Made by a program: the position numbers and the translations under genes
Shown here: positions 6,547-12,498 of the stretch, in pieces
Layout: each line of letters starts with the position of its first letter
Position numbering within the stretch: the stretch's first letter is position 1
DNA from: Candidatus Wirthbacteria bacterium CG2_30_54_11
Lineage (GTDB): Bacteria; Patescibacteriota; CG2-30-54-11
DNA length: 14,616 nucleotides
Direction: 5' to 3'
Assembly: GCA_001873755.1 (NCBI GenBank)
Contig: MNZT01000103.1
Span: 1 to 14,616, forward strand
Notes under the pieces: generated by a model
Database searches by the model: none
What the model saw: the letters and a program-made list of their open reading frames with translations, nothing else
What the model was told of the DNA's origin: nothing

Positions 6547-9500
6547 ACCATCTCATGACCGACTCTGGGCAGGTCTTGCTACTATCGCCCACGAAGCAGC
6601 AGACACAGTAGCACCAGAACATGCTGCTCAGATCAAAGATGATCTCAAAACAATTTTCGCTGATATCGAGGCTGCTGGCTCGATAAATACCGGCCGACTT
6701 GGTCATATGGTGGACTACCTGGAACAGGGTGTCGCTGATCAGATAGCCAAAGGAGAGGCAGAGATCGATGCGCGTCTCACCAGACTGTCGCAGACTGATC
6801 GTCCTGCACCGGGTGAGCATGATCCGGCCAGGGAGGCTCTTCGGGATACCCTGCACTATGCGCTTGAGGTCATCCGCAGGCGTCAGGATGATAAAAGAGA
6901 TAGGCTGGCACGCAAGATCACTGGGCGAAGTATGTATGAACAACTGACACAGACGGCCATGACGGATCTCGTCACTGATATTCATGAAAATGGCGAACCC
7001 GTAGGTCATACAATCGACATTTCTTACGAGAACCTGCATGATCGCGAATTATTTCTCGAACGAGCACAACCTCCAGGGGCAGAACGGGATGCTCTCATGA
7101 GGGCCGCCAAGCAGGGTGATTTCCTGTTGCATCAAGGTATAGCCAGACGGCTTGGCAAACTATCAGGGAACCGGCTTGATCCACTGTCTCGTGAAGAAAA
7201 TCGCCAGGCTCTCGTGGAAGAACGGACCTACTGGGAAATGGCGCACAGAATCGAAGCAGAGACCAGATCTTTGATAGAACGAGGTTTTGACTCCGACTCT
7301 GCAGGCATGGAGGCGTTCAACGCCGTTAATGCAGATGCAGCCGAGATCAGGCGGACTGTAGAACGGAGGATCGACCATGTCCGGGACCGGATGCTCCGGA
7401 CCGAAGCACCCATGGAAGCTCAGCGTTTGATCGCCACAGCACTTCGTCAGGTCAATGCTGATACCAAGCACCCCAATGGTGAAACCTTCAGCAGTGGTGA
7501 CGCACGCATTGCTGCCCTGAAAACTGCTATCGAAACTGGTATCTTTGAGAAACTCTTCAAAGCCATCGAATCAGGGACCTCTCCCTACGCCGACGGCGAA
7601 GGCAGAGTGATCCCGCCCGAAATGCTGCCGCATCTCAAGACAGCCATGGAAAAGCATCTGCAACGCCACGGGATTGAACTGTCTGACGCACTGAGGAAGG
7701 GAGCAGGACAGAATGACAGAGGCCCAAGAAGAGAAACCGCACCCATACGCCCACGCCCTTCCCCGGCAACCGAAATCGCACAGAGCCCTCAAGAAGTCAT
7801 CGCGCAATTAGAAGAACTCAGGAACCAGCACCAACTCACGGCCTTAGAGCTCCTTGCCTGGGACGAAGCTGAACTCACTCTGAATATTACAAACGTAGAC
7901 TACGAAACGTACAAGGAGCACCGAGCAGACCTGCACAAAGCAGTCGTGATCCTGACCAAGTATGCAGACTGGCTCAGGGAGTTCGAAATAACGATACAGA
8001 GACCAGAAAAAATTTACACAATATACCAAAGTATTCGAAGACCACTCCTGGGTATAGAAAATACCCCCAGGGCTCACGAGGCCTACGAAGCAGCGATGGC
8101 AGCGATAATAGATCGCATTTGCCGCCATCTCGATGAACAGTTCACGATGAGAAGTACTACACGACAAGATGCCGCTGCTTTCAATACCGACCTGTGGTGC
8201 ATCGATCTAGGCCCGCTAGATCTCAAACAGGTCAACGAGTATCGCCAAGCACTCACTGATAGGATCATAGAACGGACCGCTGAGCTGGAACGACAGAAGG
8301 GGATCACGAGGATCGACAGGACTGAAGTCACCACGTTGCAGTTCGAACTCGGTCAGGCCGTACCCAAGCAAGTGGAGCAGATGCTCTCAGCGATGCCGCT
8401 CGAGGAATACCGGGATATCGGCTATGCGGTCATGCTGGGGGCTGCGCTGACCGAACTGGTGCGAGCCTATCTCCTGCAATCTGACCGAAGGTGGTATGTG
8501 GACTATGTGGGTCCGACATTTGATACGAAATCGGCTGTCGATATCGCTCATATGAGGACCATCGCAGACACCATTAGAGAAGGAAAGATACCGGAAGAAT
8601 TTTCGTGCGTACCAGCATTGATCGTCGGCAGGACATCACGCTATCGACCAACCGGATCGAGAGAGACGGCGTTTGTCGTCTCCGTGACCCTGCTCCTGGA
8701 CAGGCTGGGATTCAGAACGATTACCGACAACGATCTGATGCGGGATATCAATCTGGACGCCATCGCTCAGGGCATCTGTACGGACTTCTCTGGCGCCCCC
8801 AAACCACTGACCGCAGCGGAAGAACGGTTCGTTGGGGAAGGAACCCTGACCCATGATGACCGTGGCCTGATCTGCCTGGCACTGAACATCGCGGAGACGG
8901 TCAGGAATTCATGCTGTCATTACGTCCGGAACCGGTCCGACCTCCCGTCATGCTATCCCCTCCTCAACCAATTACACATCGGACGTCCAAGCCAGAACAG
9001 AAATGAAAAATACTATCGCCCCATCTCCAGCGATCCAGATGTCGACTACGACATCGATAACAATAAAAAAGGCATTGTGCCTGCGAGCGAATACCATCTG
9101 AGCGACGATCTTCCCCACGAGATCGAACGAGCCAGCAAATCAGCGGAGGAATACCAATATAGTATGTTCCGAAAAACAGCTGCGGACCGTTTGGGAGAGC
9201 AGCGACAAGCCGTAGTAGCACGGCTCACGACGGCGCAAACACTCTCAGAAATACCGCATATGTCAGTTCTGGCTATCCGCGACCTCTTGCGTGAAGAAAC
9301 CGATCTACGGGCAAGCCTGACCGACAGACCAGATAGCGAGGGACAAAAAGCATATGAAAATGCTCATATACTCGCAGAAAGGATTAAAGAATATTCGGAT
9401 CAGACCCGGCATCCGTACACTGAGGCAAGAGAGTCAATCAGGCAGGCATTGAACACACTTAAGACTATTCAGACGCAAGTCCCGACCTCCGAACAGGATC

Positions 9501-10024
9501 AGGCAGCACTTGACCGGATGGGTGGTTTTGAACGTGTCGCCGGCGGATTGGGAAGATACCGACAGCGAACAGAACTAACCAGAACGCTGGAAACCGAGGC
9601 GACCAAAGCCTCGCTGCCTGATCTGACCCAGATGTGCCTGATCATCAGAGGTGCTGAGCAGAACTTCAATCGATCTGGTCTCTCGCGAGATATCCGTTTT
9701 CCGCCTATGACATCTGACCTCTTGAAGCCTCCACCAGATGTTCGGACTCGTCTGACCGGGCTGGCTGGGGTGACCGATATGCTTGATCAGAAGAAAAGTC
9801 ATGTCGATCTGCTTTCGACCGCTCTCAACACACATGAAAAAGACTCCTTTCACAAGATCAAATGGGCACTGCTCAACACCATGGGTGAATACGACGCATC
9901 TGGTTGGCAGAAGAAGACTCCTCCGCCTGACGTCGGGAAACTGGCCGATGCAAATCTCAAGAGAGCCTCCATCTTGATGATCACGCCGGAATTGCAAACA
10001 CTGATGCATCGAAGTGGATCGTAA
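6533..10024 (+). CDS. Unrecognised 1163-aa cytoplasmic protein
   Basis: This is the longest gene of the window, and its family is not recognised. The start ATG has GGGAG about 7 nt upstream and lies inside the end of the 127-aa gene. No signal peptide, transmembrane helix, Walker A/B, HExxH or nuclease motif was found by eye. Residues 1-390 are charged and mostly helical. Residues 392-419 form a Pro/Arg-rich linker (including RGPRRETAPIRPRPSP). Residues 420-690 are again helical. Residues about 690-860 look more globular, with a small Cys/His cluster (C794, C795, H796, C807) and an Asp-rich segment SDPDVDYDIDNN. A last helical part runs to the end. Segments 420-525 and 890-995 look weakly alike. 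Composition matches the neighbouring genes, and the uninterrupted 3.5-kb frame supports a real gene under selection. A structural or scaffold role is only a guess. Confidence 0.85.
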   Translation: MTPTEPSHDRLWAGLATIAHEAADTVAPEHAAQIKDDLKTIFADIEAAGSINTGRLGHMVDYLEQGVADQIAKGEAEIDARLTRLSQTDRPAPGEHDPAREALRDTLHYALEVIRRRQDDKRDRLARKITGRSMYEQLTQTAMTDLVTDIHENGEPVGHTIDISYENLHDRELFLERAQPPGAERDALMRAAKQGDFLLHQGIARRLGKLSGNRLDPLSREENRQALVEERTYWEMAHRIEAETRSLIERGFDSDSAGMEAFNAVNADAAEIRRTVERRIDHVRDRMLRTEAPMEAQRLIATALRQVNADTKHPNGETFSSGDARIAALKTAIETGIFEKLFKAIESGTSPYADGEGRVIPPEMLPHLKTAMEKHLQRHGIELSDALRKGAGQNDRGPRRETAPIRPRPSPATEIAQSPQEVIAQLEELRNQHQLTALELLAWDEAELTLNITNVDYETYKEHRADLHKAVVILTKYADWLREFEITIQRPEKIYTIYQSIRRPLLGIENTPRAHEAYEAAMAAIIDRICRHLDEQFTMRSTTRQDAAAFNTDLWCIDLGPLDLKQVNEYRQALTDRIIERTAELERQKGITRIDRTEVTTLQFELGQAVPKQVEQMLSAMPLEEYRDIGYAVMLGAALTELVRAYLLQSDRRWYVDYVGPTFDTKSAVDIAHMRTIADTIREGKIPEEFSCVPALIVGRTSRYRPTGSRETAFVVSVTLLLDRLGFRTITDNDLMRDINLDAIAQGICTDFSGAPKPLTAAEERFVGEGTLTHDDRGLICLALNIAETVRNSCCHYVRNRSDLPSCYPLLNQLHIGRPSQNRNEKYYRPISSDPDVDYDIDNNKKGIVPASEYHLSDDLPHEIERASKSAEEYQYSMFRKTAADRLGEQRQAVVARLTTAQTLSEIPHMSVLAIRDLLREETDLRASLTDRPDSEGQKAYENAHILAERIKEYSDQTRHPYTEARESIRQALNTLKTIQTQVPTSEQDQAALDRMGGFERVAGGLGRYRQRTELTRTLETEATKASLPDLTQMCLIIRGAEQNFNRSGLSRDIRFPPMTSDLLKPPPDVRTRLTGLAGVTDMLDQKKSHVDLLSTALNTHEKDSFHKIKWALLNTMGEYDASGWQKKTPPPDVGKLADANLKRASILMITPELQTLMHRSGS

Positions 10025-10082
10025 ACTCCAACGGCCATCCCTTGAGCCATGAGCCGGTCCCTGACATCTCTGCCCCGGAACT

Positions 10083-10460
10083 CTATGCTTTCACCGCTAC
10101 CATGCTGATCTCCACCTGAGCCCCGAGCGGCAGGGCAGCCACGCCGATGGTCTCCCGGGCCGGGTAAGGTGCCGAGAGAAAACTCCCATACACTTCATTG
10201 ATCCTGGCATATACGGTCATGTCCGTCACATAGATCGTCGTCTTCACGACGTCAGCGAACGAGAGGCCGCCGGCCTCGAGCACCGCCGAGAGGTTCTGCA
10301 TGATCTGACGGGTCTGTTCTCCGATTTCACCTGTCACCATGGTTCCATCGGGTCGAAGCGGGACCTGGCCGGAAGTAAAAACCAGATCTCCGTTCGCGAT
10401 CGCCTGCGAATAGGGACCGGCTGCCTTGGGTGCCTGAACGGTTGAAATTGCTGTTTTCAT
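10083..10460 (-). CDS. ridA: RidA-family reactive intermediate deaminase
   Basis: RidA proteins are cytosolic trimers that hydrolyse reactive 2-aminoacrylate and related enamines/imines to keto acids and ammonia. The 125-aa protein has family length and the expected features: GPYSQA (15-20), the catalytic-site arginine R102 (YPARETIGV), and LPLGAQVEISMVA with E117. GGAG lies 7 nt before the ATG. It begins 29 bp after the stop of the dehydrogenase-like gene in the same direction, so the two are probably cotranscribed. Its end converges with the 1163-aa gene with 58 bp between, where no clear terminator is seen. Confidence 0.95.
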   Translation of the reverse strand: MKTAISTVQAPKAAGPYSQAIANGDLVFTSGQVPLRPDGTMVTGEIGEQTRQIMQNLSAVLEAGGLSFADVVKTTIYVTDMTVYARINEVYGSFLSAPYPARETIGVAALPLGAQVEISMVAVKA

Positions 10461-10489
10461 CGCTTTCTCCTGCTTAAGTTATCATGTGA

Positions 10490-11443
10490 CTAGTTGACTT
10501 GGTATGTCGGTCTTCCCTGCAAAAAATTTTCCAGATTGTCTACAAACATGCTTATCTTTGCAGACGCCGCCTCTTTGGTCACATAACCGATCGGCGGATA
10601 AAAGATACAATTTGAATACCGAGCAAGATCTTTTGCCTGTTCAGCTGTTAACTCATCAGGGTGGTCCAGGATGACCGTGATATCGTTTCTCTGGAGCCTC
10701 TGCTTCAACGCTTCGAGATCGAACACTTCATTCTGCACGGTCGAGATCACCAAGCAGCCAGGTTTGATGCTATCAATCTTCTGACGATCAAAAAAGTGCT
10801 GCGTTCCAGGCACAGAGGCAATATTTATTGAAAGAATATCGCTTCCCATAAGCAATTGATCCAGATCGGAATACTGAATACCATTCTTTTCGAAATCTAC
10901 TTTCCGGTGTTTTGACCAATATTTTACTTCCGCTTGGAAACCAAAGCAGGCGATCTCGGCAATTCGGCTTCCATTCCTGCCAAGTCCCACCACCCCAAAT
11001 TTCTTACCCTTTATTTCACTTCCCCTGAAGGTGGCTTCGGAATAATTGCCGCTTCCAGCTTGCTGCTTTGCACGATCCATCTCCCTTATCTGCTCAAGGA
11101 TCATTCCGAAAACAAATTCCGCTACCCCTTCTCTGCTGTAGCCGGCGATATTGCACACGACTATTCCTTTTTTGGCTGCATAGCCCGTATCTATCCTTCC
11201 ATATCCTGTCCCAAACATCCCAATATACTTCAGCTCAGATGCCTTATCAATCATTGATCTATCCACCGTCGCACCAAGTCGGACGATCAGACAATCAGCT
11301 GTGCCAAGTAAGCTCGAGAGGTCTGGATTTTCATTTGCCGTAAGTACTTTTTGATCACAGAGCCCATCAATCCTCCCCCACTCAGATTTGCCGAGATCAT
11401 TCGTGCTGAAACCCAGCAATACTATTTTCTTGAATTTCGACAT
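10490..11443 (-). CDS. Divergent D-2-hydroxyacid dehydrogenase-like NAD-binding protein
   Basis: The 317-aa protein has the two-domain layout of D-isomer-specific 2-hydroxyacid dehydrogenases. An N-terminal part contains LKYIGMFGTGYGRID. The NAD-binding Rossmann motif is GVVGLGRNGSRIA (150-162). LVISTVQNEVFDLEAL corresponds to the usual INxARGxxVDExAL. At that site the catalytic Arg is Gln (Q237). The active-site Glu position appears as Asp (D263, in LDHPDE). The catalytic His of the TPHIGG motif is Pro (P284, in YPPIGY). Normal dehydrogenase chemistry is therefore doubtful. GGAGG lies 7 nt before the ATG at 11443; the adjacent ATG at 11446 is also possible, and a longer GTG/ATG-type start at 11515 is unlikely because it lacks such a site. 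By eye the gene is richer in A+T than its neighbours, possibly from transfer. ridA follows. Confidence 0.85.
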   Translation of the reverse strand: MSKFKKIVLLGFSTNDLGKSEWGRIDGLCDQKVLTANENPDLSSLLGTADCLIVRLGATVDRSMIDKASELKYIGMFGTGYGRIDTGYAAKKGIVVCNIAGYSREGVAEFVFGMILEQIREMDRAKQQAGSGNYSEATFRGSEIKGKKFGVVGLGRNGSRIAEIACFGFQAEVKYWSKHRKVDFEKNGIQYSDLDQLLMGSDILSINIASVPGTQHFFDRQKIDSIKPGCLVISTVQNEVFDLEALKQRLQRNDITVILDHPDELTAEQAKDLARYSNCIFYPPIGYVTKEAASAKISMFVDNLENFLQGRPTYQVN

Positions 11444-11483
11444 CATGCGTCCTCCGTTTACCCTTTTGGATATACACACCGGT

Positions 11484-11511
11484 AGTATAAACGAAAACCA
11501 CCCTTTGATAA
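11484..11511 (-). promoter_or_regulatory. Candidate promoter of the dehydrogenase-like gene and ridA
   Basis: On the minus strand TTATCA (11511-11506) is followed after 16 bp by TATACT (11489-11484). The -10 is strong and the -35 matches at four of six positions. It overlaps the hairpin that probably ends the tRNA-Pro transcript, so readthrough and new initiation would occur at the same place. Confidence 0.4.
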
Positions 11512-11525
11512 ACAAAAGAGTGGTT
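11490..11525 (-). terminator. Probable rho-independent terminator of the tRNA-Pro locus
   Basis: On the minus strand AACCACTCTTT (11525-11515) pairs with AAAGGGTGGTT (11506-11496) over 11 bp with one G-T wobble and an 8-nt loop. TTCGTTTAT follows. The T-run is interrupted, so strength is uncertain, but position fits the end of the tRNA-Pro unit and the region before the next minus-strand gene. Confidence 0.55.
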
Positions 11526-11543
11526 CTAGACCAACGATATCGA

Positions 11544-11633
11544 TGGTCGGGGTACGCAGACTCGCAAGCCTTGCGTAGTCCCGCTTCCGGCGGAAACTGC
11601 GGGCCTCCCCGATGCTTCTATCGGGACGCGCTA
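11544..11633 (-). pseudogene. Partial tRNA-Pro copy A: 3' half with a palindromic insert in the T-loop
   Basis: The 3' end is identical to the intact tRNA-Pro at 11934-12009: 21 nt including the encoded CCA, T-stem 3' strand and acceptor (11544-11564), then the T-stem 5' strand and variable loop (11595-11607). A 30-nt palindromic insert (11565-11594) splits the T-loop. The anticodon arm is replaced by a hairpin CCCGAT-AGAAGC-ATCGGG. TAGCGCG, from the D-arm end, remains at 11627-11633, and the 5' half is missing. No functional tRNA can form without large processing. Confidence 0.75.
11565..11594. repeat. 30-nt imperfect palindromic insert in copy A
   Basis: The 30 nt at 11565-11594 are absent from the intact tRNA. 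On the minus strand they begin TCCGCCGGAAGCGGG and end CGCAAGGCTTG, with two small hairpin-forming halves. The start TCCGCC is shared with the insert at 12171-12200. Confidence 0.65.
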
Positions 11634-11652
11634 TCAGGCTAAACAATCCTCA

Positions 11653-11898
11653 TCAATCGAACTTTAATGTAATGCTGCCAGAACCTACGATGAGATCCAG
11701 TATGTCCCTGCTCTTCAGTCGCTTCAATCTATACTCGATTTGTTTCGCACTACGGATATCCGGGTATGATTGCTCCAAAACCTTTTTCCAAGGTCCTCTT
11801 TTTCGGGTAGCGGTCACTTGATCAGCATTGTGCTCTTTGAGCCGTCTCTCTGGATCACTACTTGAACCAATGTAGTACCGGTCTGTCTTTTCACTTCG
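11653..11898 (-). pseudogene. GIY-YIG endonuclease, 5'-truncated
   Basis: An 81-codon open frame on the minus strand reads RYYIGSSSDPERRLKEHN, then KRGPWKKVLEQSYPD, and then IEYRLKRLKSRDILDLI. This matches the YIG strand, the catalytic Arg (ERRLKEHN), the metal-binding Glu (QIEYRL) and the C-terminal helix of small stand-alone GIY-YIG nucleases. The N-terminal GIY strand (usually MYYVYIL-like) is missing. An in-frame TAG at 11901-11899 sits directly upstream, no suitable ATG/GTG/TTG precedes the motif, and the other frames do not supply the missing strand. I therefore call a truncated remnant lying between tRNA-Pro copies A and B. It may have come in with, or promoted, the rearrangements here, but that is inference. 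Confidence 0.7.
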
Positions 11899-11933
11899 CT
11901 ATCGGTCGCCATCTCGGATATCCGATCAAAAAC

Positions 11934-12009
11934 TGGTCGGGGTACGCAGACTCGAACTGCGGGCCTCATCGTCCCGAACGATGCGCGCTACCAACTGCGC
12001 TATACCCCG
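11934..12009 (-). tRNA. tRNA-Pro (anticodon CGG)
   Basis: A complete 76-nt cloverleaf. The acceptor CGGGGTA pairs with TACCCCG, followed by A and an encoded CCA. The D-stem is GCGC/GCGC with loop AGTTGGTA, the anticodon stem CATCG/CGATG with loop TTCGGGA (anticodon CGG, reading CCG), the variable loop AGGCC, and the T-stem CGCAG/CTGCG with loop TTCGAGT. All stems pair perfectly. It is the only intact member of a cluster with three broken copies. Confidence 0.95.
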
Positions 12010-12034
12010 ATGCCACCTGATAACCTAACGCTCT

Positions 12035-12129
12035 GACTCGAACTGCGGGCCTCCCCGACATTTCGTCGGGGCGCGCTACCAACTGCTTGCCCGCCGCAGC
12101 TTCTCAGCGAAGGAGGGCGCTATACCCCG
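12035..12129 (-). pseudogene. Partial tRNA-Pro copy C: palindromic insert in the D-arm, 3' end lost
   Basis: From the 5' side it matches the intact tRNA-Pro in CGGGGTATAGC (12129-12119) and is then split by a 32-nt insert (12118-12087). It resumes with GCAGTTGGTAGCGCG and matches AGGCCCGCAGTTCGAGTC after the anticodon arm. The anticodon arm is replaced by a 7-bp hairpin CCCCGAC-GAAAT-GTCGGGG. The T-stem 3' strand, acceptor 3' strand and CCA are missing. It is not able to form a tRNA. Confidence 0.75.
12087..12118. repeat. 32-nt imperfect palindromic insert in copy C
   Basis: The 12087-12118 stretch interrupts the D-arm of copy C. On the minus strand it begins GCCCTCCTTCGCTGAGAAGC and ends CGGGCAA, with complementary ends GCCC/GGGC. 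The core CCTTCGCTGAGA recurs exactly at 12245-12256 in the opposite orientation. Confidence 0.65.
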
Positions 12130-12170
12130 ATATTTCTAACTACCTAAACGGTATGTGATCCCTTTCGCCA

Positions 12171-12200
12171 GTCTCGCCGAAGCTTCCTAGCGAAGGCGGA
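12171..12200. repeat. 30-nt imperfect palindromic insert next to tRNA fragment D
   Basis: On the minus strand it reads TCCGCCTTCGCTAGGAAGCT then TCGGCGAGAC. CGCC/GGCG and GAAGCTTC give self-complementarity. It directly follows the 12-nt tRNA-Pro 5' fragment, in the same place where copy C carries its insert. Confidence 0.65.
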
Positions 12201-12212
12201 CGCTATACCCCG
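12201..12212 (-). pseudogene. tRNA-Pro 5' fragment D
   Basis: CGGGGTATAGCG (12212-12201 on the minus strand) equals the first 12 nt of the intact tRNA-Pro. The palindromic insert begins right after it and no further tRNA sequence follows. Alone it would be weak, but its position, orientation and adjacent insert match copy C. Confidence 0.55.
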
Positions 12213-12396
12213 GCTCTTCTCATTACACTTCAACCTTTTTCCCCCCTTCGCTGAGACAGCTACGGAGGACAAGCGCCAAAAAGGTTGCGCCAAAAACTTC
12301 TTTTTTTCTCACTTGTATGTCCCCTGACTGGAGTGTGGGCTTTTCGGCCTGTGGTGCAAGACAGACAGTCGAAGCCAAGTTACAAGCGCAACGGTC
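12213..12396. other. Leader between the tRNA-Pro locus and its promoter
   Basis: No convincing gene. It holds one more palindromic repeat (12245-12269) and a 10-bp direct repeat GCGCCAAAAA at 12273-12282 and 12287-12296. A 62-codon open frame on the minus strand crosses it, but it passes through the repeat and has no recognisable features. It would be the 5' part of the minus-strand transcript entering the tRNA-Pro array. Confidence 0.5.
12245..12269. repeat. Palindromic repeat related to the tRNA inserts
   Basis: CCTTCGCTGAGA followed by CAGCTACGGAGGA on the plus strand shares its first 12 nt exactly with the insert at 12087-12118 (read on the minus strand) and ends CGGAGG, nearly complementary to its start. 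It lies outside tRNA sequence, showing that the family also sits in ordinary intergenic DNA. Confidence 0.55.
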
Positions 12397-12425
12397 AGTA
12401 TACTGGAGCATTCCCTGCTTGTAAA
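12397..12425 (-). promoter_or_regulatory. Promoter of the tRNA-Pro locus
   Basis: On the minus strand TTTACA (12425-12420), a 17-bp spacer and TATACT (12402-12397) form a strong sigma70-type promoter directed into the tRNA-Pro cluster. Its -35 overlaps that of the VanW gene promoter. Confidence 0.65.
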
Positions 12426-12447
12426 GCCGTGGAAGTACCGATACAAT
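12419..12447 (+). promoter_or_regulatory. Promoter of the VanW-family gene
   Basis: TTGTAA (12419-12424), a 17-bp spacer and TACAAT (12442-12447) read to the right, giving a leader of about 45 nt before the ATG at 12499. The -35 overlaps the divergent tRNA-Pro promoter by five bases. Confidence 0.6.
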
Positions 12448-12498
12448 AGCAACTAATCGAAAGTCGCTCGTGGCATCACTTTTTAACCCTGTCTGCCC

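Noticed and set aside
6533..10024. Metalloprotease or P-loop NTPase in the large protein
   Set aside because: The nearest matches (HEAAD near the N terminus, scattered GxG) do not satisfy HExxH or GxxxxGK[ST].
12035..12129. Functional tRNA-Pro with a small intron in the D-arm
   Set aside because: Removing the 32-nt insert still leaves an abnormal anticodon arm and no 3' acceptor strand, so no cloverleaf forms.
12223..12411. 62-codon minus-strand ORF upstream of the tRNA-Pro array
   Set aside because: It starts inside the promoter region, so it would precede the likely transcription start, and it reads through a palindromic repeat. No family or ribosome binding site was seen.
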